From the NCBI RefSeq assembly GCF_900107995.1, contig NZ_FNUM01000012.1:22224-86223 (forward strand): DNA of 64,000 nucleotides. Direction: 5' to 3'. Shown here in pieces: positions 1-8,226 of the stretch. Both the position numbers and the translations under genes were made by a program. The DNA is from Alcanivorax sp. DSM 26293 (GTDB lineage Bacteria > Pseudomonadota > Gammaproteobacteria > Pseudomonadales > Alcanivoracaceae). The notes under the pieces were generated by a model. The model did no database searches and was not told where the DNA came from. It worked only from the letters and a program-made list of their open reading frames with translations. Each line of letters begins with the position of its first letter. Positions within the stretch are counted from its first letter, which is position 1.

Positions 1-1
1 T

Positions 2-691
2 GTAGACGCTGGCGAGATCGCCAAATTCAACGCCCTGGCGGAACAGTGGTGGGATCCCAATTCCGAGTTCCGGCCGCTGCATGACATCAATCCGCTGCGA
101 TTGAACTACATCGACGAACGCGTCAGCCTGCCCGGCAAGAAAGTCATCGATATCGGCTGCGGTGGCGGCCTGCTTTCCGAGGGCATGGCCCGGCGCGGCG
201 CCGAGGTGACCGGCATTGATATGGGGGAAGCGCCCTTGGCAGTGGCACGCATCCATGCCGAACAGGCCGGCGTGCCCGTGGAATACCGGCAGATTCCCGC
301 GGAGCAGATCGCCCAGGAGCGGCCCGCCCAGTACGACGTGGTGACCTGTCTGGAAATGCTGGAACACGTGCCCGACCCGTCATCCGTGATTCGCGCCTGT
401 GCGGCTCTGGTGAAACCCGGCGGACAGATTTTCTTCAGCACCATCAACCGCAATCCCAAGGCCTTCCTGTTTGCCATCGTCGGTGCCGAATATGTGCTGC
501 GATTGCTGCCTCGCGGTACCCACGAATACGCCAAGCTGATCAAACCCTCGGAGCTGGCGGGCTGGGCCCGGGACGCAGGCCTGGAAGTGAAAGACACCAC
601 CGGTATGGTCTACAACCCGCTGACCCAGGTGTACAAGCTGAACCGGGATGTGTCGGTGAACTACCTGATGCACGCTGTCAAAGGCGAATAA
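2..691 (+). CDS. ubiG: UbiG, ubiquinone biosynthesis O-methyltransferase (5' end outside window)
   Basis: S-adenosylmethionine-dependent methyltransferase that performs both O-methylations of the ubiquinone ring. The reading frame is open from base 2, and the residues before the first in-window Met (position 101) match the UbiG N-terminus ([15 protein letters not shown], then [10 protein letters not shown]), so the true start lies upstream. The SAM-binding glycine motif [14 protein letters not shown] follows, then the [12 protein letters not shown] and LVKPGG motifs of class I methyltransferases. The stop TAA is at 689-691. It is followed by mupP and an SDR gene, the order known from Pseudomonas. 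Function is certain from family resemblance; only the extreme N-terminus is missing. Confidence 0.95.
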   Translation, partial: VDAGEIAKFNALAEQWWDPNSEFRPLHDINPLRLNYIDERVSLPGKKVIDIGCGGGLLSEGMARRGAEVTGIDMGEAPLAVARIHAEQAGVPVEYRQIPAEQIAQERPAQYDVVTCLEMLEHVPDPSSVIRACAALVKPGGQIFFSTINRNPKAFLFAIVGAEYVLRLLPRGTHEYAKLIKPSELAGWARDAGLEVKDTTGMVYNPLTQVYKLNRDVSVNYLMHAVKGE

Positions 692-697
692 ATGTCT

Positions 698-844
698 CCC
701 TGCAGGAGCGCCGCTTGAGGCGCGAAAAAACAGTTTCGAGGTACGAGTCACGAGTTGCGAAAAGCACAATCGGTTTGCTTTTCGCAACTCGAACCTCGTT
801 ACTCGCTTCGCTCGTTTCGCGCCTCAAGCGGCGCTCCTGCAGGG
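698..844. repeat. Nested inverted repeat with REP-like outer arms and 7-base-period inner arms
   Basis: The outer arms 698-727 and 815-844 are a perfect 30-base inverted repeat of the type GCAGGAGCGCCGCTTGAGG. The inner arms 751-766 and 776-791 pair perfectly over 16 bases around a 9-base loop. Between outer and inner arms the sequence runs in degenerate 7-base units ending in CGAG. The element starts 7 bases after the ubiG stop and ends 17 bases before mupP. It could attenuate or stabilise the ubiG-mupP transcript; that is inference. Confidence 0.85.
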
Positions 845-861
845 GGCTGTAGAGAGAATGT

Positions 862-1542
862 ATGAACAAGCTTGAAGCCGTTTATTTTGATCTGGACGGT
901 ACACTGATTGATACCGCACCGGATTTTTATACGGTGCTCAATACCCTGCTGAAACAACATGGCCGGCCTGAGGTCAGCTATTCTGCGGTACGCGCCAATG
1001 TGTCCAATGGCGCCCGTGCCCTCACCGAACTGGGATTCGGCGTGGGACCCGAGGATGCGGCATTCCCCCCGCTACTGGAGCAACTGCTGGACGCCTACGA
1101 ACAGCACCTGGCCGTGGACACCTGCCTGTTTCTAGGCATGGCGGAAACCCTGGACTGGCTGGAGGCCAATGGCTTGCCCTGGGGCATTGTCACCAACAAG
1201 CCTTCACGGTTCACCGGGCCGGTGCTGGCCGGGCTTGGCCTGGCACAACGTGTCGGCGCGGTCATCTGCCCGGACCATGTCAAACAGCGCAAGCCGGACC
1301 CGGAGGGTCTGTTAATGGCGGCCCGGCTGGACGGGGTCAATCCGGCCCATTGCCTCTACGTGGGCGATCACCTGCGTGACATCCAGGCCGGCCAGAATGC
1401 CGGCATGGCCACCGCCGTGGCAGCCTTTGGCTATATCGACGCGGACGATGACCCCCACGGCTGGCAGGCGGACTATTATCTGGAACAGGGCAGCGATCTG
1501 CTGCCCCTGCTACAAACCATGAACACTGGGAGTACGGCATGA
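862..1542 (+). CDS. mupP: HAD-family phosphatase, probable N-acetylmuramic acid 6-phosphate phosphatase MupP
   Basis: HAD-superfamily hydrolase of 226 residues related to phosphoglycolate phosphatase (Gph). HAD motif 1 is DLDGT at residues 10-14, with the nucleophile and acid/base Asp. TNKP is motif 2, KPDPEG motif 3, and VGDHLRD near residue 167 carries the motif 4 acids. In Pseudomonas the gene between ubiG and a yciK-type SDR encodes MupP of the peptidoglycan recycling bypass to UDP-MurNAc. That identical context is why MupP is preferred over Gph. Its stop overlaps the next start (ATGA at 1539-1542), so the two are probably translationally coupled. A purely glycolate-directed Gph remains possible. 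Confidence 0.82.
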   Translation: MNKLEAVYFDLDGTLIDTAPDFYTVLNTLLKQHGRPEVSYSAVRANVSNGARALTELGFGVGPEDAAFPPLLEQLLDAYEQHLAVDTCLFLGMAETLDWLEANGLPWGIVTNKPSRFTGPVLAGLGLAQRVGAVICPDHVKQRKPDPEGLLMAARLDGVNPAHCLYVGDHLRDIQAGQNAGMATAVAAFGYIDADDDPHGWQADYYLEQGSDLLPLLQTMNTGSTA

Positions 1543-2315
1543 GCGAGCTGTCATCCGTGAATGCACAGGCACTGGCTTACCAGTGCCCTGCCGATGCCTT
1601 CAAGGACCGCATCATTCTGGTTACCGGCGCCGGCGCCGGCATTGGGCGCTGCGCCGCCCTGACCCTGGCCCGCCACGGCGCCACTGTCATCCTGCTGGGT
1701 CGCACCCCGGAAAAGCTGGAAAAGGTCTACGACGAGATCAAGGCCGCGGGTGGCCCGGAACCGGCCCTGGCGCCAGTCAACCTGGCGGTGGCCCGGCCGG
1801 AGGACTTCCAGGAACTGGCGGGACTGTTCGACAAGGAATTCGGCCGCCTGGATGGCATCCTGCATAACGCTTCCGTGCTTGGCGACATCACTCCGCTGGA
1901 GCGCTATGGCGTCGGCACCTGGGACTCGGTCATGCAGGTGAATGTAAACAGTGCCTTCTACCTGACCCAGGCCATGTTGCCGCTACTGCGCGCCAGCGAC
2001 GATGCACGCCTGCTGTTCACCTCCTCCAGCGTGGGGCGTAAGGGGCGGGCCTTCTGGGGCGCTTATGCGGTCTCCAAGGCCGCCACCGAAAACCTGGCCC
2101 AGGTCTTCGCCGAGGAGCTGGAAAATACCAGTAACATCCGCGTCAACACCGTCAACCCCGGTGGCACCCGCACGGACATGCGTGCCCAGGCCTACCCGGG
2201 CGAGGATCCTCAGACACTGAAAACACCGGACGAGATCATGGCCCCCTACCTGTTCCTGCTGGGCCCGGACAGCCGTGATGTGAACGGGGAATCCATCGAC
2301 GCACAGCCTAAGTAA
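1539..2315 (+). CDS. YciK-type short-chain dehydrogenase/reductase
   Basis: Cytosolic SDR of 258 residues. The nucleotide-binding motif TGAGAGIG is at residues 29-36. The HNAS motif is near residue 110, and the catalytic YAVSK (Tyr and Lys) near 176-180 follows a TSSSVG serine segment. The short N-terminal extension before the Rossmann fold and the conserved NPGGTRTDMRAQAYPGED segment are typical of the YciK group of oxidoreductases. The substrate is unknown. The start overlaps the mupP stop by 4 bases, so it is the third gene of the ubiG operon, downstream of the nested repeat. Confidence 0.88.
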   Translation: MSELSSVNAQALAYQCPADAFKDRIILVTGAGAGIGRCAALTLARHGATVILLGRTPEKLEKVYDEIKAAGGPEPALAPVNLAVARPEDFQELAGLFDKEFGRLDGILHNASVLGDITPLERYGVGTWDSVMQVNVNSAFYLTQAMLPLLRASDDARLLFTSSSVGRKGRAFWGAYAVSKAATENLAQVFAEELENTSNIRVNTVNPGGTRTDMRAQAYPGEDPQTLKTPDEIMAPYLFLLGPDSRDVNGESIDAQPK

Positions 2316-2644
2316 CAGGACGCCCTGTTGGCGCGTCGCTGGCGGCGCGATTGAAGAAGTGACGAGTCACGAGAAACGAGTTCCGAAAGGCATAAACTCG
2401 ACATTCGGGAAGGCCCGGTTTTCGCTTCTCGCAACTCGCACCTCGAAACTATGCTACGGGCCACCAGCGACGCTGCTACGGCAAACGTCTTACTTTATAC
2501 CGAATAGATTTCCTTGCCACCATTGACCGTTTTGCCGTCGCTGGCCGTAACGCGGCCACCCCCTGCGCCAAAGCTCTCCCCTATTCTGCAAGCGCGTGTT
2601 AAACGTATTGCTCATAACAAGAATGCGGCATCAGGGAGATCACC
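2316..2644. repeat. Intergenic region with inverted 7-base-period repeat
   Basis: This 329-base stretch separates the SDR gene from the first receptor-like gene. Its first half holds an inverted repeat: outer arms 2333-2346 and 2460-2473 (GCGTCGCTGGYGGC and complement, one mismatch), and inner arms of degenerate 7-base units ending in CGAG (about 2355-2393 on the left, 2419-2450 on the right, in inverted sense). The second half (2474-2644) presumably carries the promoter of the next gene; I could not place -35/-10 boxes with confidence. The ribosome site is a weak GGGAG about 8 bases before the ATG at 2645. Confidence 0.7.
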
Positions 2645-3814
2645 ATGCGCAGCCCGATTACTCTTTTCTTTCTGCTTGGTCTGTTGTGCTCATCGCTGAG
2701 CGCAGCCAATCTGACCCAGGCCCAGAAACAGCAACTCCAGACCCTGTTACCCGGAGTGACGCTGAACGATTCCACTCTGGAAAAACTCGAGGACGTGTTT
2801 TACACCAGAGAGATGCCGGTTCGCAGCCGACTAAAAGCCATCAGCCAGATGGTGGGACTGGACCAGATGCCCGCCGGCAGCACGCTGAAACGCACTATCT
2901 GCATCTGGGACATTGCCGGACGCAACGGACCTGTGTTCAACGCGGCCATGGAACAGCGGGCCCTGGCCGTGGAATACGGCATCAATCTGGACATGGTGCC
3001 CTATACCAACGAAACCGTGATGGTCGATGAATTCAAGGCCGGTCGTTGCGATGCTGCCCTGATGAGCGGACTGCGTGCCCGCCAGTTCAACCTGTACAGC
3101 GGCAGTGTGGATGCCATCGGCGCCGTGCCTTCCCAGAAGCATATGCAAACCCTGCTTCAGGTCCTGTCGCATCCGAGGCAGGCCGGCCATATGGTGCAAG
3201 GCGACTATGTGGTGATGGGAATCTTCCCGGCGGGCGCCGCGCATATTTTTGTCAACGACAGAAGCATCAGCTCCCTGGCCAAAGCCGCCGGCAAGCGGGT
3301 TGCGGTGCTGGATTATGATGAGACCCAGGCGGAAATGGTGGCGGCCATTGGTGCCACGCCGGTGACCACCGATATCGTCAGCGCCCCCAACAAGTTCAAC
3401 AACGGTCAGATTGATATTCTGCCCGCTCCCCTGGTCGCGTATGAACTTCTGGAACTCTACAAAGGCATGAGCCCGGATGGCGGTGTGGTGGACTATCCGC
3501 TGACGCAGCTGTCCATGCAGTTGATCGGCCGCCTGGACAAGTTTCCCAACGAAGTGGCACAACTGATTCGTGAAGCCTCCTTTGAGGCCTACCCGGAAGT
3601 GATCAAACGCATCGAACAGGAAACCCGCCGGGTTCCTGATCGCTGGATGATTGCCATTCCGGACAAGGACAAGCGGGAATACGAAGTGATGATGCAGGAT
3701 GCCCGCGATGCATTGCGCGCCCAGGAATATTACAGCGCCGACATGCTCAGCCTGCAGCGCAAGATCCGCTGCAAGTTCGATCCCACCCGCTCCGAGTGCA
3801 GCATCACTGAATAG
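2645..3814 (+). CDS. Exported putative solute-binding protein, paralogue 1 (long form)
   Basis: A 389-residue protein with a clear signal peptide (MRSPITLFFLLGLLCSSLSA, cut near residue 21). A helical extension of about 65 residues (LTQAQKQQLQTLLPG onward) precedes a conserved core. The core begins at TICIWDIAGRNGP and continues with CDAALMSGLRARQFN, the KRVAVLDYDETQAEMV block, the NKFNNG block, LELYKGMSPDGG, and a C-terminal RCK-x7-C pair. The same blocks recur in four other genes here. I believe this is the family annotated as 'putative solute-binding protein' (DUF6091). The nearby TRAP-type permease supports a periplasmic receptor role, but the ligand is unknown. Confidence 0.75.
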   Translation: MRSPITLFFLLGLLCSSLSAANLTQAQKQQLQTLLPGVTLNDSTLEKLEDVFYTREMPVRSRLKAISQMVGLDQMPAGSTLKRTICIWDIAGRNGPVFNAAMEQRALAVEYGINLDMVPYTNETVMVDEFKAGRCDAALMSGLRARQFNLYSGSVDAIGAVPSQKHMQTLLQVLSHPRQAGHMVQGDYVVMGIFPAGAAHIFVNDRSISSLAKAAGKRVAVLDYDETQAEMVAAIGATPVTTDIVSAPNKFNNGQIDILPAPLVAYELLELYKGMSPDGGVVDYPLTQLSMQLIGRLDKFPNEVAQLIREASFEAYPEVIKRIEQETRRVPDRWMIAIPDKDKREYEVMMQDARDALRAQEYYSADMLSLQRKIRCKFDPTRSECSITE

Positions 3815-3820
3815 GTAATG

Positions 3821-3845
3821 ACGCGGCGTCATGTTGGCGCCGCGT
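3821..3845 (+). other. Short hairpin between paralogues 1 and 2
   Basis: Arms 3821-3828 and 3838-3845 (ACGCGGCG and complement) form a perfect 8-base stem with a 9-base loop just after the stop at 3814. No T-run follows, so it is not a classical terminator. It could protect the 3' end of the first cistron or pause transcription. Confidence 0.45.
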
Positions 3846-3924
3846 ACAATTGTCATACAGGCGGTAAAACTTCCCTTCTCTTTCGCATGCTATAAGCATC
3901 AAAACGAATGACAAAGGAAACGTC

Positions 3925-5007
3925 ATGGGGAAGTACCGCACATTTTTCGCCGCGCTTGCGGGCTCTGCACTGCTCACTTTCGCCAGCACCAGTCAGGCCC
4001 TGACACTGACGCCCAAACAGCAGCAGCATCTGGCCGAGGCACGAGAGGAAATGGGACTGGGCCCGGATGAGATGCTCAAGCGTCACATCTGCTTGTGGGA
4101 TCTGTCCGGCCGCTCCGGCCCCATTTTCAATGGCGCCACCAACCTGCGCCTGGATTTGCTGCGCTATAAAATTGATATCAGCCTGGAAGCCTTCACCAAC
4201 GAAGGTGCCATGGTCGCGTCATTGAAAAATGGTCAATGTGACGCCGCCCTGATGAGCGGTTTTCGCGCCCGCCAGTTCAATCGTTTCAGTGGCACCATTG
4301 ATGCCATCGGCGCTCTGCCTTCACTGAAGCATATGGACATGCTGATGAAGTCCATCGCATTGCCTCAGCTCAGTGAAAACATGGTAAGCAATAAATATCT
4401 GACACTGGCCGTCACACCAGCCGGTGCCGCCTACCTGTTTGTCAATGACAACAAGCTGAATTCGCTGGAGCGGGTTGCCGGCAAAAAAATCGCCGTACTG
4501 GATTTTGATCCCGGCCAGTCGAAGATGGTTGCCCAGATCGGCGCCACCCCCGTGGCCACCACGCTTGCCACCGCCCCCAACCAGTTCAACAACGGTAGCG
4601 TGGACGTACTGCCCGCCCCCCTGGTTGCCTATCAGGTGCTGGAACTTTACAAGGGCATGGAGCCCGACGGCGGCATCGTTGACTACCCCATCGTGCAGCT
4701 CACCGCCCAGCTGATCGGCCATACCGATCGCTTCCCGCCGGCGTTCGCCGCTGTCATTCGTGAAGTGGCCGCCGACAGCTTTTCCTCTATCCAGAAGGCA
4801 CTGGAAAAAGAAGCGGGCAACATCCCGGAAAAGTGGTGGATTCAGGTAGACCATGGCGAAAAACAGGAATACGACAGCATGATGCGTGCCGCCCGCATGA
4901 AACTCCGGGAAAGCGGGTACTACGACGCCACCATGTTGAGAATCATGAAGCGTATCCGCTGCAAGCTGGACCCCCTTCGCCCGGAGTGCAGCCAGGAGAC
5001 GGAATAA
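3925..5007 (+). CDS. Exported putative solute-binding protein, paralogue 2 (intermediate form)
   Basis: A 360-residue paralogue with signal peptide MGKYRTFFAALAGSALLTFA..SQA. The start ATG at 3925 is preceded by AAGGAAA. The N-terminal extension is only about 25 residues (LTPKQQQHLAEAREEMGLG), shorter than in paralogues 1 and 3. The core blocks are kept: HICLWDLSGRSGP, CDAALMSGFRARQFN, KKIAVLDFDPGQSKMV, NQFNNG, LELYKGMEPDGG and the C-terminal RCKLDPLRPEC. The four family cysteines (CLWD, QCDAA and the final pair) would suit periplasmic disulfides. It lies 110 bases after paralogue 1 and may share its transcript. Confidence 0.75.
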   Translation: MGKYRTFFAALAGSALLTFASTSQALTLTPKQQQHLAEAREEMGLGPDEMLKRHICLWDLSGRSGPIFNGATNLRLDLLRYKIDISLEAFTNEGAMVASLKNGQCDAALMSGFRARQFNRFSGTIDAIGALPSLKHMDMLMKSIALPQLSENMVSNKYLTLAVTPAGAAYLFVNDNKLNSLERVAGKKIAVLDFDPGQSKMVAQIGATPVATTLATAPNQFNNGSVDVLPAPLVAYQVLELYKGMEPDGGIVDYPIVQLTAQLIGHTDRFPPAFAAVIREVAADSFSSIQKALEKEAGNIPEKWWIQVDHGEKQEYDSMMRAARMKLRESGYYDATMLRIMKRIRCKLDPLRPECSQETE

Positions 5008-5151
5008 CTCTCACCCAGCCCCCTCAGTTGGCATCGCGGCCAGCCACCCCGGCTGGCCAGCCAGCGACTCACCGGTCACGACTGTCACAATGGGCTATCA
5101 ATCTGAAGTTGTCGCTTCGGAATCAAACAAGAAAATGCCCATGGAGGCCCC

Positions 5152-6327
5152 GTGACATTCTTTCGCCATCTGCTCATTCTCCCACTGCTGATTGGCGCTT
5201 TCTCCGCCAACGCAGACAACGCCCTGAACCTGACGCCGGCGCAACAGGCCGAACTGGAAAAGTTCGCCCCGGGGGTATCGCTCACCCCGGAACTGGCTGA
5301 CAAGCTGCGTGCCATTGCCTACGACCAGGACCGCAGCCTGGACGATCGTATCCAGGCCATGCAGAAAGTGGCTGGCTTCAGTATGGGCGAACCCCTCAAA
5401 CGACGTATTTGCATCTGGGATATTGCCGGCCGTGCCGGACCGATCTACAAGGCCGCCGAAGACCAGCGTACCCGCCTGCTCGAATATGGCGTGGATCTGG
5501 ATATACAGGCTTACACCAATGAAAGCGTGGTGGCAGAAGATCTGAAAGCCGGCATCTGTGATGCAGCGCTGATGAGCGGTCTGCGTGGCCGCCTGTTCAA
5601 CAAGTATACCGGCACCATTGATTCCATCGGCGGTCTGCCCAGCGACGAGCACATGAAGATTCTGCTGCAGGTGATGGCCAGCCCGAAATCCGCTGACAAG
5701 ATGGTCAGCGGTGAATATGTCGTTCTGGGTCTCGCGTCTGCCGGCGGCGCCTACGTCTTCGTCAACGACAGGACCATCAACACCCTGGCCAATGCTGCAG
5801 GCAAGCGGGTCGCGGTACTGGACTATGACCCCACCCAGGCGGAAATGGTGTCGCAGATCGGCGCCACGCCGGTTGCCTCGGATATCGTCTCTGCCCCCAA
5901 CAAATTCAACAACGGGGTCGTCGATGTATTGGCTGCGCCGTTGGTGGCCTATGAAATCCTGGAATTGTACAAAGGCATGTCACCGGACGGCGGCATCATC
6001 AATTATCCGCTGGCGCAGATCACCATGCAGCTGATTGGTCGCAAGGACAAATTCCCCAATGAAGTGGCCCAGCTGGTGCGCGAAGAGTTCTTCAACAGCT
6101 ACCACCTGATCAAGGAACGCCTGGACCAGGAAGCGGCCAAGGTGCCCGATCACTGGTGGATCGAAATTCCCGCAGCGGATAAGCGCGAATACGAAACCAT
6201 GATGCAGGAAGCCCGCCTGACCCTGCGCGAGAAAGACTATTACGATGCGGACATGCTGACGCTGCAACGCAAGATTCGCTGCAAACTCAATCCATCGAAA
6301 GGGGAATGTGCCAATCCGGTGGAATAA
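5152..6327 (+). CDS. Exported putative solute-binding protein, paralogue 3 (long form)
   Basis: A 391-residue paralogue. The start is GTG at 5152, chosen because GGAGGCC lies 5-6 bases upstream and the protein then opens with a good signal peptide (MTFFRHLLILPLLIGAFSANA). Like paralogue 1 it has an extension of about 60 residues (LTPAQQAELEKFAPG onward) before RICIWDIAGRAGP. Conserved blocks include CDAALMSGLRGRLFN, TGTIDSIGGLPSDEHM, VLDYDPTQAEMVSQIGATPV, NKFNNGVVDVL and the final RCKLNPSKGEC. Paralogues 1 and 3 are most alike, which suggests a tandem duplication. Ligand unknown. Confidence 0.75.
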   Translation: MTFFRHLLILPLLIGAFSANADNALNLTPAQQAELEKFAPGVSLTPELADKLRAIAYDQDRSLDDRIQAMQKVAGFSMGEPLKRRICIWDIAGRAGPIYKAAEDQRTRLLEYGVDLDIQAYTNESVVAEDLKAGICDAALMSGLRGRLFNKYTGTIDSIGGLPSDEHMKILLQVMASPKSADKMVSGEYVVLGLASAGGAYVFVNDRTINTLANAAGKRVAVLDYDPTQAEMVSQIGATPVASDIVSAPNKFNNGVVDVLAAPLVAYEILELYKGMSPDGGIINYPLAQITMQLIGRKDKFPNEVAQLVREEFFNSYHLIKERLDQEAAKVPDHWWIEIPAADKREYETMMQEARLTLREKDYYDADMLTLQRKIRCKLNPSKGECANPVE

Positions 6328-6689
6328 AGAATAGCTTCAAGTACTGGCTGCAACGCGGGCAGGGTCGTGTCGGAATAGCTCCCTGCCCGCGAGATTGACT
6401 TCGAACCCGCGCTGGAGTGTCGCTCGCAGCGCGATTCGGACCTTGGCATTAATGTAGGAGCACCTCTTGAGGTGCGAACCGAGCGTAGCGAGGCAAAAGA
6501 GGGTGGTCGTCAGCCGTTCTTTCTGGGACCTGTAGAGCTCTGAAATGCCTGATCGCCCTGCGGTCGATGTCCGCGCAAGCGCGGTTCGCGGCTCAAGCGC
6601 CGCTCCTACAGCCGCTTCGTAGTGAACATGGAGTTCAGGGAGCTTTTTGGCCTTTCCCAATCCAACCGGCTATGTAGTTGTAGCTGCCT
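6328..6689. repeat. Convergent intergenic region packed with palindromes (REP-like pair plus hairpin)
   Basis: This 362-base gap lies between two convergent genes and has no credible ORF. It holds (a) a perfect 11-base stem, 6354-6364 with 6381-6391 (CGCGGGCAGGG and complement); (b) a lone REP-like unit at 6411-6439 (GCTGGAGTGTCGCTCGCAGC); (c) an inverted pair of REP-like units, 6453-6480 and 6583-6610, about 22 of 28 bases complementary. Each unit of the pair is itself a palindrome around CTTGAG. The cluster probably acts as a bidirectional 3' boundary. Confidence 0.8.
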
Positions 6690-8051
6690 TCAGTGCAGCA
6701 ACCCGCCCGGCATATCATCAATTGCCCCGAACATATCCACACGGTTATCACTGAACATATCCATTTCCGGCGCCAGCACCTGCACATAGCGATCGAAATA
6801 AAGGAATTGCTTGAGCAACAGGGCAAATTCGCGCGGGAAGCGAATCCCGTGGCCTTCACCAATCTTCACCAGATCCATGAGCAGGCGGTTCACTTCCTTG
6901 TCATTGCGATCCGCCTGCACCAGAGCGGACGGGTCAACCTGGCCCAGTGCCCCTTGCAGGCTTTCGATATCCCGTGCCAGGGCGGCCACATCCACTTCCT
7001 CGCGGGTCATGCCGATGATCGCCATGGCCTCCGCCATTTGACGGATATCGCCTCGGCCGATGGCGTCAAAGAACTTGGCCATGCCGTCCCAGGCTTCTCG
7101 ACGGATTCGACCGACAATCCCGAAGTCGATGAATCCGACCCGACCGTCCTCCAGTAACATCAAATTGCCAGCATGCACATCCGCATGGAAGAAATCGCAC
7201 AGCATCAGGCTGGAAAACCAGGTATTCAGGGCAGAGATCAGGGTTTCCGCCGGATCATCGGTATATTGCCGCAGGACGTTCATGTCCGTCAGAGGCACCC
7301 CGAAGAAGCGCTCCATGGTCAGCACCTTGCCGGTGGTGTGGGTCATGACCGGGTCCGGTGCTACCGCTGACGTGTTGCCGGTATCTCGCAGGAACGCATT
7401 GAATGCCTGCAGGTTATGGGCTTCCTTGATGAAGTCGCACTCCTCCAGCATGCCGGCCTGCAACTCCTCGATTACCCCGGAAATGGCAGAGCGGGACAGC
7501 CCGGGAGCCAGACGTTCGGTAACCCGGGCCGCAAAGTAGAGGAAATTGAAATCGGTCAGCAGCACATTTCGCACACCGGGGCGCTGAACCTTGATCACCA
7601 CATCCTGTCCGTTTTTGAGCTTCGCCGCATGAACTTGCGCAATGGACGCACTGGCCAATGGCTTGGGATCCACGGACTGATAAAGCGACTCCAGGGGTTT
7701 CCCCAGCTCTTTCTCGATCGTTTCACGGATATAGTGAAACGGCAGTGCCGGGGTACGGTCCAGACAGCGCTGGAATTCCACCACATACTCTTCCGGGAAA
7801 ATCGATGGGGAACTGGCAATAAACTGGCCCAGCTTGATGTACGTGGTACCCAGGGATTCAAAGGTAGTACGCAGCAAAGCCGGTACTGGCGGGCGATCGC
7901 CGAGCATCCAGTTAAGCCCCTGGCGCCCCACCACCCCGAGGGTTTCCAGGATGCGCAGGCCGCCACGGGCAGTATTCATCGCCAGAGCGACGCCACTTCT
8001 CTCGCCCGCCAGCCAGCTTTTCATGTCTTTGATATCGGTATGATCAGTCAT
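6690..8051 (-). CDS. ABC1/AarF (UbiB-like) atypical kinase family protein
   Basis: A 453-residue member of the ABC1/ADCK/UbiB atypical kinase family, usually tied to ubiquinone or lipid metabolism. The signature KxGQ (KLGQ) is at residues 73-76. The Ala-rich loop ASASIAQVHAA is near 132-142 and the ATP-binding Lys in VVIKVQRPG near 153. HADVHAGNL (catalytic loop) is near 287-295 and FIDFGI (metal-binding Asp) near 305-310. It lacks the C-terminal transmembrane pair of true UbiB, so it is a paralogue rather than ubiB itself. It is transcribed divergently from the lipoprotein gene at 8227. The substrate is unknown. Confidence 0.88.
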   Translation of the reverse strand: MTDHTDIKDMKSWLAGERSGVALAMNTARGGLRILETLGVVGRQGLNWMLGDRPPVPALLRTTFESLGTTYIKLGQFIASSPSIFPEEYVVEFQRCLDRTPALPFHYIRETIEKELGKPLESLYQSVDPKPLASASIAQVHAAKLKNGQDVVIKVQRPGVRNVLLTDFNFLYFAARVTERLAPGLSRSAISGVIEELQAGMLEECDFIKEAHNLQAFNAFLRDTGNTSAVAPDPVMTHTTGKVLTMERFFGVPLTDMNVLRQYTDDPAETLISALNTWFSSLMLCDFFHADVHAGNLMLLEDGRVGFIDFGIVGRIRREAWDGMAKFFDAIGRGDIRQMAEAMAIIGMTREEVDVAALARDIESLQGALGQVDPSALVQADRNDKEVNRLLMDLVKIGEGHGIRFPREFALLLKQFLYFDRYVQVLAPEMDMFSDNRVDMFGAIDDMPGGLLH

Positions 8052-8121
8052 AATAAAGTCTTACTTTCCCGGTGGGTGCGCAGCACAACGTTACGTATTC
8101 CATCATAAAGCAAATTTATTG

Positions 8122-8154
8122 TTTGTAATTGCTTGCAGGCTTTTTTGTAATTGC
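8122..8154. promoter_or_regulatory. Two 11-base direct repeats in a divergent promoter region
   Basis: TTTGTAATTGC occurs at 8122-8132 and again at 8144-8154, start to start 22 bases, about two helical turns. They lie in the AT-rich region between the minus-strand kinase gene and the plus-strand lipoprotein gene. The same-face spacing suits a dimeric regulator. No known operator consensus was recognised. Confidence 0.45.
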
Positions 8155-8226
8155 CACTTGTGCCAATTGGCGGACTTTCGTACCTTTGATCGCGCTAATC
8201 CGAGAACAATAACAAGGAGCTTTCGA

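Noticed and set aside
6690..8051. Authentic ubiB
   Set aside because: The kinase-like core fits, but the C-terminal transmembrane pair of UbiB is missing and the gene is not next to ubiE/ubiJ.
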